From the NCBI GenBank assembly GCA_025201865.1, contig MU602817.1:7754-45706 (forward strand): a stretch of DNA of 37,953 nucleotides, written 5' to 3'. Below are positions 18,901-27,616 of the stretch, one piece after another. Within the stretch, counting starts at the first letter, position 1, and every line of letters begins with the position of its first letter. A model generated the notes under the pieces. The model had not been told where the DNA came from, ran no database searches, and saw only the letters and a list, made by a program, of their open reading frames with translations. Source of the stretch: Ramicandelaber brevisporus (lineage: Eukaryota > Kickxellomycota > Ramicandelaberales > Ramicandelaberaceae). Made by a program: the position numbers and the translations under genes.

Positions 18901-19267
18901 CAGCAACACCTCCACACTGCGAAACATTCAATCCGTGTCAACTACATCGATATCCTCGGCATCAACATCATCGTCACTGCCCGATATTCCATCTATTGAC
19001 ATTTCAGAGCTGAGCAACGCGGCGCGCCGTACAATGTCGGATAAACTGGAGACTATTACTCGAGCTTTAAGGCATGCGGATATATACGAGCTTCTTCGAC
19101 ACCCGGAAGTCATCGAGCGTGCAGTGCTGAACCAAGCCACCTCAGCCGCGACTGCGTTGACCTCAGCAGCAACAGCAGCAGCGGCAGTAGCACCGGCTCC
19201 GGCGAATACGATATCAAACGGCACACCAATGTCGGCCACTGCGTCGTACGCATCTAAGCTCCCCTAA
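15998..19267 (+). CDS. KICS2 (C12orf66)-like KICSTOR subunit with large insertions
   Basis: A 1089-residue protein. By eye it follows the human KICS2 order. An N-terminal helix near residue 58 (DLQAFVELLKALGS) is followed by IESVFYSMRYL near 110, a helical block ending LEMYTVSCLLDANIF...KAHTSLRVLAE near 265, FTVWLNYWSDSITAKMSIVF near 507, YVAFVARLFVNDRG near 580, and LFISVVDTQPHVISIVAAID near 915. A final helix (LETITRALRHADIYELLRHP) matches the human C-terminal helix. KICSTOR recruits GATOR1 to lysosomes and restrains mTORC1 when nutrients fall; yeast lacks it. Human KICS2 is about 445 residues. Here a Ser/Thr/Ala-rich insert (about 280-500) and a long, well-ordered insert (about 600-910, with WYVNRWLRNARLIGRGGDGK) double the size. 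The ATG at 15998 follows an A-rich leader; an in-frame ATG at 15830 would add 56 non-conserved residues. Confidence 0.68.
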   Translation: MMSTESAAESATPLLQQPPAATLDCESDPVERDILPHTSNLYAHGPAFKIKLVQDSPDLQAFVELLKALGSLDHVEAKRQIAFIENISRDDFRAAAPSLYQLVNIESVFYSMRYLRHDGPSSAPVSTSTAQQLALQYHIVCSNLMAIATRVDDMWKQMPARESAHAEIQFLAIIGELVAACRLRFSQVDCLALIQRDWVDVSMVTLQQRIYEDKIAFHGDNAFRALPWYTRVLWLEMYTVSCLLDANIFCGTNMYQMSATALQKAHTSLRVLAECCGKARVNEPTAATATATAATTAGIDLMDSAHDGHIAQRSTSSVGRAESLRLSQHFMHRPGSPAPSLRYASTSISNNNNTATGIPSSVAAMSGTPQLSRLSQLFPESPLPAIPASPQISMLTAVDSTASLTSLQSPATPLISQFGNPLIQSPLIVPPSPSASTSTSTSAAMQHGPKPASTTARVATTVSRAVSGIFKIGGTSSASRSTGSKSATAVDQHNAKPHKVLRGLPPFTVWLNYWSDSITAKMSIVFSRHLLAGEAMFHRSIARSALWGQPGALLGLSGDKTLWDHYSDMLSIPGVCYVAFVARLFVNDRGVMEDQFAPDGDFATRMQDIPLTGRERYRFFNVLTPGLIKDHNALRKAFISRTQSTVGSSDDGDRNGAGNVIGEEDIAVFMEMLEDVGIVTTIPSRLMGPTKGSKIYHKATNVPTFAKTLPQQRGISTTGNDKTRPLFVRQTGNALREKLIDNVLRTMQVSARTISDDLNNANALSPADLTNDTNGSTEPLLLPLKCAAHVPLDQEAVQNADVEQWYVNRWLRNARLIGRGGDGKVELICLEDVWSMPPHVRKGIEKRIEERCRHDDSLKQQYLKLVSRMFGSPAHSQQKPSQHRTTPVEKRPIYYRQRQVHVRTPKAKRTLFISVVDTQPHVISIVAAIDDAKLEDEYMAAVEDHKNKQQLQQQLRQQQQQQQQRRYGSNTSTLRNIQSVSTTSISSASTSSSLPDIPSIDISELSNAARRTMSDKLETITRALRHADIYELLRHPEVIERAVLNQATSAATALTSAATAAAAVAPAPANTISNGTPMSATASYASKLP

Positions 19268-20264
19268 TTGGTGATCACTCTCACTCTTTAATAAAAGTTT
19301 AAACCAGTCGTGCCTATCGTAGACAGATGTGGGGAATTGGGGGACAAAAGTCGTCCCAATCAAAACGGGAAGGATCGCATAACCAGGCACGAATTACCAC
19401 TCATATCCGTGTGCCTTCTCCTATTTTGAAACTCAGACGAGGGACAGGCTCGTGGCTACAGCCGCCCTATCATCTTGATAGAATGAGCGGCGGCCCATTT
19501 ATTTTGCGAGTACAAAAGGAGAAGCCGATGGCGATAGATAGGAAATACATTACGGCCCTTCCGCCCCTCATCTTTCTTGCACTTTTGTGTAACGTCGTCA
19601 TCGTCACTCAGTCTCCAGCAACTCGACGCTTTCACACGGACTCACTTGCATTCACTAGCTCTCTCTCTCACACATACACGGACACTCACTCACTCACTCA
19701 CTCACTCACGCTCACTGGAACCTTTTTTTTTTACGAGATTAATCCGTCGGATCAAGCTTTCGATAAAATTCCGACGTCGTGTAACGCTGAGCCGAGCTGA
19801 CACTGTACGTCATATTCTGCTGCTATTCAGTGTCCTTTTCATACCTCGTACCTCATACCCTCTCTCTTTCTCTGCTTCTCTCTTTCTCGATTTTTTTTTA
19901 TTTTATTTTTAATCGCGGCGGGCTAGACGAAGCTGCGAGTACCGTGTAATATCCAAGCCGTTCACTTGTGATTCGTGGCCGGAGGTGCAGAGCCGAACCA
20001 CCAGGGACCATTCAGTCGCATTTATCCAGCCCCCATCCTCAGATTGTCCTACTCTCCGCTGCTCTCGGCTTTACCTACAGCACTTTCTCCCTTCCTTCGC
20101 AAAAAAGAACCTTCCCTCTTCCCTTGCATCTCGAGTCCTCTTCCTCCTCATACACCCACTCAACCTGCCCTGTCGTTCTTTTTTTTGTTACTGTGCTAAT
20201 CTCGTCAGTCTGAGCGCACAATCTCCTCACTTTTTTCTCTCTCCTCGCTTTACCGACCGATTCA
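19268..20264. other. Intergenic region, CT-rich leader of the seven-span gene
   Basis: 997 bp. The first part holds the 3' end of the KICS2-like gene. A (TCAC)n repeat lies at 19683-19709. From about 19800 to 20264 the plus strand is very rich in C and T, with TTCTCTC-type runs, and probably forms promoter and 5' leader of the gene starting at 20265. Short open frames here are simple-sequence artefacts; no gene is supported. Confidence 0.6.
19290..19295 (+). terminator. AATAAA signal of the KICS2-like gene
   Basis: A canonical AATAAA begins 23 nt after the TAA stop at 19267, in the expected orientation and at a usual distance for a polyadenylation signal. Confidence 0.65.
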
Positions 20265-23207
20265 ATGTCCCGACGGAGGTGTGGCACCGGCACTGGCAGT
20301 GGCACCGGCACCGGCGCCGGCAGTTTCGGCAGGAGAAGCGAGCTGCCACGATGGCTTGCAACAATGGTGAGCGCACTGATTCTCTTTTTGCAGCTCTGCT
20401 CTGCCAGATTGACTGTGCTTAGCGGTACATCGGACGAAGTGAAGAATGCGGCCAGCAACCAGCAATCAATACTTACTTACAACGTATTTGGCGATGAAAG
20501 CGACCCATTCGAGGGCTTTACCGGCCCAGTGTTTATTGCGAAGCGAAGTAATGAATCGAGTGATTATACCAAGTGCATGCTGGATGTGAGCTACGGCTCG
20601 TTGCCAGAGTTGCCGCCGCCGCCAGTTGCTGTTCCAACTGTTTCAGCTACACCAACACCGCCATCCCCATCCCCATCCCCATCCCCATCCCCATCTCCAT
20701 CTCCATCTCTGTCTCCATCGAGTGGAGTGAGAACAGCACTTGATGTCGCAGCCAATTCAACAAATGTGATCAATTCATGGCGCGATAACCAGCCAGACAA
20801 GGGATGGTGGCAAAGACCGCTTCGGCAGGGATACACTTCAGACATGAGATCAATAGTACTAGTGTGGGATTGGAACGACGACTGTGCAACTCTTGAGATA
20901 CTGGCATCTCAGCTCCCAGGCTTTGATTCTCTATTGGTTGCGGCTGGTCTGCCTCCGCTTGGTCTCGCGGTGTTCAAGGTGGATGGTATTCCCAAACAGG
21001 ATAACTACACTGTTGAGTTTGGAGGACCGTTTGGAAACAGATATGGAAATTTACTGGGTAGATTGCCTGCCGAAAAGTATCAGCAATACAATGAAGACAC
21101 TGGCCATAGCAATGTAGTTAACGGCAAATGGCTAATGCGATCCACCTATTCATTTGCACTGGCGACAAATGACTTGTTGTTTAATCTGGCTCAAACTCAA
21201 AAAAGGCCGATTATTGTCAAGGCTGAACACCAGCGAGGTCCATGGGATGAATACTGGCATTCTGCAGAGAGACTGGGCGTGCAGTGGGGCATCTCCGCGG
21301 CAATGTGTGCTATTGGCGCTGGTGTATTGGCCCATATGGCATATAAACATTACAAATTCTGTGCGAGGCAGCGTGCTTTACAAACGCAGTTGTCACAAAC
21401 AGCAGGATGGAAGCCACATGGAATGAATGGATTTGGAGGAATGACGTCAACTGCTGTGGCAGCAGCGGCAGCCCATGCCCATCATCAGCAGGCAGTGAAC
21501 AATAGACATAGTATGATTGACCCGCGGCTGGGTGCAGCAGCAGCCAATGCCAGTGGACCATACATTAGGCAGGCAGATAGCATGAATGCAGGCGATATTG
21601 ATGTTGTTTATACCACCTATCCTCCAGCTCAGCAGTTGCTTGGCATTGATCCGAGCACGGGCAGCAGCGGAAGTGGCAGCGGTGGTATTAAGACAAAGAG
21701 ATTGGATCGTGACATTGGCTATTTGGATCCAACTGAGGATCCTTCTTTGCACACCCGTGCGGCATCATTCCAGCGTGGTCGTGCACCGGGCATGTTTGAT
21801 GACATTGACTATGATGCAGCTGTAGCTGAGGTTCTTGCACACGCTGATCATCTCCAGCAGCAAAACGAGGCCAATCGTCAACGCCAGGTGGCACCAGTAA
21901 CATCCACACAACAACAGCAACACCAGCAGCAACACCAGCAGAAAGGACCGCTTGACCGCGCTGAAATGGCCAGAGTCCAGCGAAGAATGTTCAGGTTTGC
22001 CATTCTAACAATACTGACAGTGTTTATTATTCTCAACATTATAGTTCCACCAATGGGATCGCTCAAAGAGTCTTGGATGATGACGGTTTCCTTCATCTGC
22101 TTGATGCTGTGTTACGTTTCTGGCATATTCCTGACAAAGACTTGGCTGCACATGCTTGGCTCTGTTTATCCATCTGCTCAGCTGAAATATCTCGACTGGT
22201 GTCTCGACATTGCATTCATCACTTACTGCATACTGTGTCTAATGAATTCATTTGGTCGCGAAGTGCACTCAATCGCAGTGATGCGGGTGATTCCCAAAAT
22301 TGGCTATTACTTTGCACTTCCTGTTCTAGCGCTGTCCTCAGTCTGGAGTGCGTTTTTGGGAACGTCGATTCTGCGTAATCTTCGCAAGTTGCGTGTGCCT
22401 AAGCATCAGCTCAAAGATTTGAAGCGCATTTCAATTGTGGCGTACATTGTAGTATTCTCCATGACTATCATCACCATTGGCAATGTTGCACTGCGTAGTT
22501 TTGTACTGAGCTTGAACACCTTCAGAGCCCTGTTCATATTCATTCAATTGATTCAGATGCTGGAGATTGTTACATTATATGTGAGTGTGTACATTGTTAG
22601 TAATGCAAAGGGTATTGACGGTGAACCACTCAGTGTGTGGAAGGGCGACACTGGAATCACTCTTGAAAAGGTTGTTCTCCATAAAGAAGATTTGCCAAAG
22701 CAAGCGGCGTCAGCCAAGCATAATCTCAAACCATTTGGTATTGGAAGTAGCCGAAATGGCAGTGGTACCGGTAGTGGCAGTGGCAGTGGCAGTGGTGGTG
22801 GTAGTAGTGGAGCTAGAAATAAGAGCGAGACCAAGAATACTGCGGATGATAGACCAATCCAGAACATGGCTAGTAGACTACATTCCCCACAAGAACTACC
22901 CCCTCCGCATCTACATCAGCATCAGCATCAGCATCAGTATCAGAATCAGAAACAGTATCAACAGCAACAATATGGCATGAAAACACCAACATCGGCCGGT
23001 GGGATCCAGTTTGACATGTGGCCACCATCATCTGCCCCTTCCATGCCTAAAAATCATCCAATGTTTGGTGCTTACAATCACCCAGCAGAGACCCCAAGCG
23101 ATTCTACGGCATTGTCGTCCCTCTCGATCATTGCCGGTGCTCACTCACAAAATCAGCAGCAACATGCTCGTCAATATCATGATTATACTATGGATAATCG
23201 ATACTAA
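20265..23207 (+). CDS. Seven-span membrane protein with signal peptide and ectodomain (receptor-like)
   Basis: A 980-residue protein of unknown family. A basic, Gly/Thr-rich start is followed by a hydrophobic signal segment at about 29-46 (WLATMVSALILFLQLC). The ectodomain (about 48-338) has sequons SNES, ANST and DNYT and a Pro-Ser repeat near 132-152. TM1 lies at about 342-362. A 210-residue loop rich in Gly, Ala, His and Gln follows. Six further spans lie at about 577-597, 605-625, 645-663, 680-705, 722-744 and 755-780, joined by short loops such as LRNLRKLRVPKHQLKDLKR. The tail (to 980) is Gly-Ser and Gln-rich. With a cleaved signal this gives N-out, seven-span, C-in topology, as in GPCRs, but no class signature is recognised. 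The extended first intracellular loop is unusual. A multi-span transporter or scaffold is the alternative. Confidence 0.75.
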   Translation: MSRRRCGTGTGSGTGTGAGSFGRRSELPRWLATMVSALILFLQLCSARLTVLSGTSDEVKNAASNQQSILTYNVFGDESDPFEGFTGPVFIAKRSNESSDYTKCMLDVSYGSLPELPPPPVAVPTVSATPTPPSPSPSPSPSPSPSPSLSPSSGVRTALDVAANSTNVINSWRDNQPDKGWWQRPLRQGYTSDMRSIVLVWDWNDDCATLEILASQLPGFDSLLVAAGLPPLGLAVFKVDGIPKQDNYTVEFGGPFGNRYGNLLGRLPAEKYQQYNEDTGHSNVVNGKWLMRSTYSFALATNDLLFNLAQTQKRPIIVKAEHQRGPWDEYWHSAERLGVQWGISAAMCAIGAGVLAHMAYKHYKFCARQRALQTQLSQTAGWKPHGMNGFGGMTSTAVAAAAAHAHHQQAVNNRHSMIDPRLGAAAANASGPYIRQADSMNAGDIDVVYTTYPPAQQLLGIDPSTGSSGSGSGGIKTKRLDRDIGYLDPTEDPSLHTRAASFQRGRAPGMFDDIDYDAAVAEVLAHADHLQQQNEANRQRQVAPVTSTQQQQHQQQHQQKGPLDRAEMARVQRRMFRFAILTILTVFIILNIIVPPMGSLKESWMMTVSFICLMLCYVSGIFLTKTWLHMLGSVYPSAQLKYLDWCLDIAFITYCILCLMNSFGREVHSIAVMRVIPKIGYYFALPVLALSSVWSAFLGTSILRNLRKLRVPKHQLKDLKRISIVAYIVVFSMTIITIGNVALRSFVLSLNTFRALFIFIQLIQMLEIVTLYVSVYIVSNAKGIDGEPLSVWKGDTGITLEKVVLHKEDLPKQAASAKHNLKPFGIGSSRNGSGTGSGSGSGSGGGSSGARNKSETKNTADDRPIQNMASRLHSPQELPPPHLHQHQHQHQYQNQKQYQQQQYGMKTPTSAGGIQFDMWPPSSAPSMPKNHPMFGAYNHPAETPSDSTALSSLSIIAGAHSQNQQQHARQYHDYTMDNRY
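20661..20719. repeat. (CCCATC)n hexanucleotide repeat coding Pro-Ser
   Basis: About nine imperfect 6-bp units inside the seven-span gene encode a Pro-Ser dipeptide array in the extracellular part. The array probably forms a rigid, O-glycosylatable stalk. Confidence 0.85.
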
Positions 23208-23521
23208 AAAAAAATAATTAATTCATTTTTGGCGCTTCCTTGCACAACTCCCCTTCTTTCCTTTCCTTTCACTTTATGATACAAATAGTCGCTATTTCAT
23301 CCAATCAAACTTTTCTTTCATTGCACATTTTTTTTAAATTCAAAGACAAAATCAGGAACAATTCTGAATAGTATAAACACCATCTACCTGATTAAAACGA
23401 GGTATATTCAATTGTTACAATACTACCATTAAAGCACTTATTGCAACTGCATTCATATATATTTTGCCTAACTTCGACATGGGACTAAATTTGATATCAA
23501 TGTGTGATTAAAGTTGTTTGA
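23208..23521. other. Convergent 3' spacer
   Basis: 314 bp, A/T-rich, between two stop codons facing each other. It should hold both polyadenylation regions. ATTAAA-like and AATAAT elements are present, but none is clearly placed. No gene is seen. Confidence 0.6.
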
Positions 23522-24097
23522 CTAGCCAGAAGCCGGCTTGGCGTCCTCGATTGTGACGATGGCGGCCTCTTCTGCCTCTTGCTCGGCCTTGCGCGCGGCG
23601 GCAATTGCTCGGCGGCGCTCGATTGCCCCCTCGATCTCCATTTGCTGCGCAATGATCTCGGCCTGTCTGTACTGGCGACGATCGACCTTGTACTCGACAT
23701 CCATGTCTTTGTGGTGCAGGGCATTCGCATTGACCTTCATCTCCTGCCGATAGAAGTACAGCGTCACGCCTTCCAGCACCACCAGAATGGCCCACGGGAT
23801 TGCGATGAATCGCGTGGACGAGGAGTTCCGTGGGATCGTAAACGCGAACACGGTCGACAGCACCACCAGCAGAAGCAGGCCGAGTGCAATGACCAGGAAC
23901 TTGCGCCGGGTGTTTCTGTTGAGCTTGGCACGATACTCAGCTCGTTCTTCGTCGGTGGCTTGCTCAGGCTGGTATCGGTCGGCCGCAGCGTCAATAAGAG
24001 TGGTCCCAGCTTCTTCAGCGCCAGCAGACTCCTTGTCGCTGTCGAACAGCTCGACGAGGATACTAGGTGCTTTCGTAGTTTGAGCCTGTGTGCTCAT
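23522..24097 (-). CDS. Small two-span membrane protein with coiled-coil tail
   Basis: A 191-residue protein I do not recognise. Residues 1-60 are polar and acidic. Two hydrophobic segments lie at 67-88 (FLVIALGLLLLVVLSTVFAF) and 97-116 (FIAIPWAILVVLEGVTLYFY), separated by a short loop with a sequon (NSSS). The C-terminal part, about 120-185, is charged and helical (RRQYRQAEIIAQQMEIEGAI), with an Ala/Glu-rich coiled-coil-like end. Both termini would be on the same side, probably the cytosol. Its codon usage is distinctly more G/C-ending than its neighbours (GCGGC, CTCGG, GTCGAC), like ARG8, which suggests strong expression. The hairpin-plus-coiled-coil layout fits an organelle membrane adaptor, but the function is unknown. 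Confidence 0.75.
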   Translation of the reverse strand: MSTQAQTTKAPSILVELFDSDKESAGAEEAGTTLIDAAADRYQPEQATDEERAEYRAKLNRNTRRKFLVIALGLLLLVVLSTVFAFTIPRNSSSTRFIAIPWAILVVLEGVTLYFYRQEMKVNANALHHKDMDVEYKVDRRQYRQAEIIAQQMEIEGAIERRRAIAAARKAEQEAEEAAIVTIEDAKPASG

Positions 24098-25138
24098 TCG
24101 TGTACAAAAGAGCTCGTGTATTTATATAAAAAAATAGAGAGATAAAACAGTGCAGTGATATAGAGAGGTGCAAGAAGGAGTTGATGAATAGCACAAGGGA
24201 GTGTGCGGAGTGCGGAGTGTGGAGTTTGTGTCATGGGTGCCAAAAAGGATGCGGAGTTGATTGACGATAAAATGATATACTGAATAAATGCGGATCTATC
24301 TGAGACACGCTATCAATGCTTGAACGGTTAATTAAAAAGGTCTTCTTGAACAAAACTCGCCAATTTCTTTAAGCGTTAAATGTGCTTGATGTCAATGTGG
24401 CAAGAGATCACGAAGTTCGTTTTGTTTACAATGCATCAACCAAGAAACGGTCTGAAATGTTTCTTCCGCCAGACAGATTCTCGAGTGGATATGACATTAA
24501 TGGCCATAAGAAGATAAACCACTGCATTGAGCTGAACGTATGCATCCCCCATATTTGCGGAGGTGAACGTGTTGAGAATTATTTTTCAACGGATGGGCAA
24601 ATAGGCTCGTCCCCATTTTAACACCTCAAGTTGGCCCCAATTTCTGCTTATCACGTCATGCAATCTGTAGTTCCCCGCGTTCGTTCGCTTCTGGATTGGC
24701 TGGCCAAGTTGGGAGCTCGTCTGAGTTCACTTTGGGGAACTGCCCCCGCATTTGTGTGACAACTGGTGTTCAAATGATATGACTTGCTTTCTCCCGCTTT
24801 CCCTCTTTTTCTTTCTTTCTCTCTCTCTCTCTCTCTGTAAGGTGGTGCACTTCTCCTCGTTTTTATCAACAACAAACAAACAACAATTGGGGACCTTTTT
24901 CACTCTCTTTCTTGCACATCCCCCCACTCCACAGCTTTTTGTTTTTATTTTTACTACATTCCCCTCATCCGCTTACGTTTGACGGTTTCTGACAGCGGCG
25001 ATAGCAGCAATAACAGCAACAGCAACAGCAGCAGCAATAAGAATAACAGCGTCTAGTTCCAAGGCGTTAGTGTCTCTGCTTCTCGGCAACACTGTCTTCT
25101 CATCAGCAAAGCATCTTCAAACGACAACAGCAGGCGAA
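24098..25138. other. Divergent intergenic region
   Basis: 1.04 kb between divergent starts. It holds a CTTTCT/CT tract at 24796-24836 and a CAG/CAA/AATAAC tract at 25005-25045 just before the plus-strand ATG. An open stretch at 24373-24621 codes a 70-80 residue, non-repetitive peptide but has no ATG near its start, so it is not called as a gene. No tRNA signature is seen. Confidence 0.55.
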
Positions 25139-26816
25139 ATGTCAGAGAATCAGCCGCTTCAGCGGGACACCATTGACTCGTTCTTTCTGAGTCCTGCAAA
25201 GCGCCATCTGCAAGCGGCAGCTTCAACGACTTCAACAGCTTCAACAGCGATGCCTCTCCAGTCGATATCTTCTCTCAACTTTGGACGCACTTCTTCCACG
25301 CAGTCAAGTCTCAAGGGTCACAAACGGTCAGTTGATTCAATTATTGTAAACAAAGGCGCCACATCAACAGCTGTATCCGCAACAGCGAAAACAACAGCAA
25401 AAACAGCATTTGGGGGTGATTGTTTGCGGACTTTTACAGCCAGTAGGGATGAGAATATTCCTCCAAAGGGAAAGTCAGCGCGAATCAATCAATCTCGTCA
25501 AAAGGACAGGAGTGGCAGTAACAATAGCAATAACAGCAACAAGGGCAACAAAGGCAGAAAGAGTGGCGACGTTGTTGGACTGATTCCAACAACAACAGTA
25601 TCACAATGTGGATTAGATTGTATTAATAATTATGATAGCAACAACAATAACAACAACGATTATGATGATGATCAATTGTTGTATTCTCCAGAGGTGATAT
25701 CGACAGCGGCTGGAACGCTTGCACCTCCAAGTCCATTGTTTGCAACATCTGTATTGGACAAGGAGAATCTACCCCCACCAGTCCTGCCAATGCTGATCAC
25801 ATCGCGTTCATCATCAAACAAATCACAGCCTGGCTCTCCAAAATTAGCTGCAGGATTTCGGGTGCCACTTGGTGCTCTGCCACTTGACACGTTGACACAG
25901 ATTGATAGTGCTGGATTGCTGCGTAGATTGAACAGCAATAGCAGCGTTGCATCATCCTCATTGGCGAGCACAGTTACATTGCCTTCGTCATCATCCAACA
26001 CTCCAATCTCCCAGGCTGATTCAGACATTGCAGGCTCTGTACCATCCCCGCCTCCTCTCCCAGTGATGGCGTTTGGGAATCGTCGACTTCCACCGCCAAT
26101 TCCGCCTACAAATGGCTCGAGCACACGAACGATGGCTCGCCAATCATCCGCTCCAGCTGTACTGTCATCATCTCGCGTACAACACTCTTCCTCAGTCGCA
26201 CCCACAGTCTCAATATCTGCAACTGGGCTCTCGTCGGACGAAGAAGAGACCTCGGAGTTAAGCAACTACAAAACGCCAGTTATGAGTGCGGCAGTGGTGC
26301 ATTTACCAGATGGTAGCAGCCCAGGTGGCGAATTGCGAACTCGATCAGGCGGACGATCGATTGTAGCGCGGAATACGCGAGTCAGAGCAGCTAGAATTGC
26401 CAAAGTAACAATTGGGCCAGATAGATCAATTCAGATTGTGCGCAGCAGTAATAACAGCAGTAGAAGACTCCCTCATGGTGGTGATGATAATGGTCTTATT
26501 GTAATGCCGCCAAGTTCGCCAACGCCAGCGCCGCGCATGTCGCCAACCAACAGCATAGCCACATCAGTTATTCCCGCAGCAGGTGCCGTCGAATCCGATT
26601 CAGAGCATGATAGTGACGACGAAGATAATGAAGATAATGAAGGCAATGAAGAAAATGCAGAAAATGGAGTTCAAATTAATGTGGAGAAGCAGCAGTTGAA
26701 GCCACTCTCAAAACGTCGTAAGATAATCTTACCTTCGTTGACTCTTGAGCAAGGCTCTGCTCAACCCAATACCAATCGACCGGTGACTCGCGCATATGCT
26801 CGCAAACTGCTTCTTG

Positions 26817-26847
<31 letters not shown>

Positions 26848-27172
26848 ACAGCAACAACAGCAACAACAGCAACAACAAGCTCAGCCTACACAACCACAAC
26901 AGCTTTCACACCAGTCCTCGATGTCGACGCCGCTCTCTCCACCTCTTGAGGCTACCGCACAGGCTGAACAACAGACACAGCAGCGTCGACAAGTAACAGC
27001 TACTGCGACAAATCGGTTACAGCGAGTTGTACCATTGACGCCTGGCGCGTCGGCCGATGAGTTTATTCCAGAATTGGGAACTGCCACAATTCTTACACCA
27101 ACCTCTCAATGGCCAGAACAATGGCAGTTTGATGTTTACGAAGATACAACTCAATCACAGCCTTCAACATAG
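25139..27172 (+). CDS. Disordered protein with PIP-like, KEN and DEN motifs (candidate cell-cycle regulator)
   Basis: A 677-residue protein, mostly low complexity (Ser, Thr, Asn, Gln), with no recognised domain. Its short motifs are telling. Residues 9-16 are RDTIDSFF, which fits the hydrophobic part of a PCNA-interacting (PIP) box but lacks the first Gln. They are followed by SPAKR, a full Cdk consensus. Residues 104-109 are DENIPP and 207-212 are DKENLP, the latter a textbook KEN-box context for APC/C-Cdh1. A basic KPLSKRRK segment could be a nuclear signal, and an acidic DSDDEDNEDNEGNEE run precedes it. A Gln run of about 20 lies near residues 560-580, after the non-repetitive PVTRAYARKLLLEQ. 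The ATG at 25139 is the first in this frame; the frame upstream opens with GTG. The protein is probably nuclear and cell-cycle controlled, by inference only. Confidence 0.65.
26816..26881. repeat. Poly-Gln coding tract, mixed CAG/CAA
   Basis: About 20 consecutive Gln codons with interleaved CAG and CAA. The interleaving limits slippage, so the length may be partly selected at protein level. Confidence 0.9.
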
Positions 27173-27616
27173 TTTGTTTCCTCCTGTTCCACTCAGCGTT
27201 ATCTCATCTCATTTCATTTCATCTTATCTCGCCACATCTCATCTTACTTATTGATTTCCTATCGTTATTATTTTATTATTATCGCCATTATTAGTGTCGT
27301 TTTGCTCTTGTCATCTTTATCATTCTTTTATTTTTGTGCTCCATCATATCACTCTCTCATTTTGTCTTTTTGCTTTTGAACTTCAATTCTTTTTCTTTCT
27401 CTAATAAAATGTCTCTCAATGGATAGTCTACAATGGAAGGTCCCTGAATAAGCCTGCATGGATGATGCTGGTGCTACTGTTATCGTTGTTATTGTTACTA
27501 CTGTTGCTACTGTTGTTCCGTTTTGCAAGTAAACGCAGGCAGGTCGAAAATAGACTGGAGGCTTCATGTTGCTCCTTTTCTTTTTTTTTACCTGATGAAC
27601 TGACACTTATTACGAG
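27173..27616. other. Intergenic region between the KEN/PIP gene and the F-box gene
   Basis: 444 bp, T-rich, with CATCTCATTTCATTT-type pyrimidine runs. An AATAAA at 27403-27408 may end the upstream transcript, 230 nt after its stop. A TGTTATTGTTACTACTG tract lies at 27470-27515. No gene is supported. Confidence 0.55.

Noticed and set aside
24373-24621. Open frame of about 80 codons with a non-repetitive peptide between two divergent genes
   Set aside because: It starts after a TAA with no ATG near the beginning (the apparent start is GTG), it has no recognisable motif, and its length is within chance for this composition.
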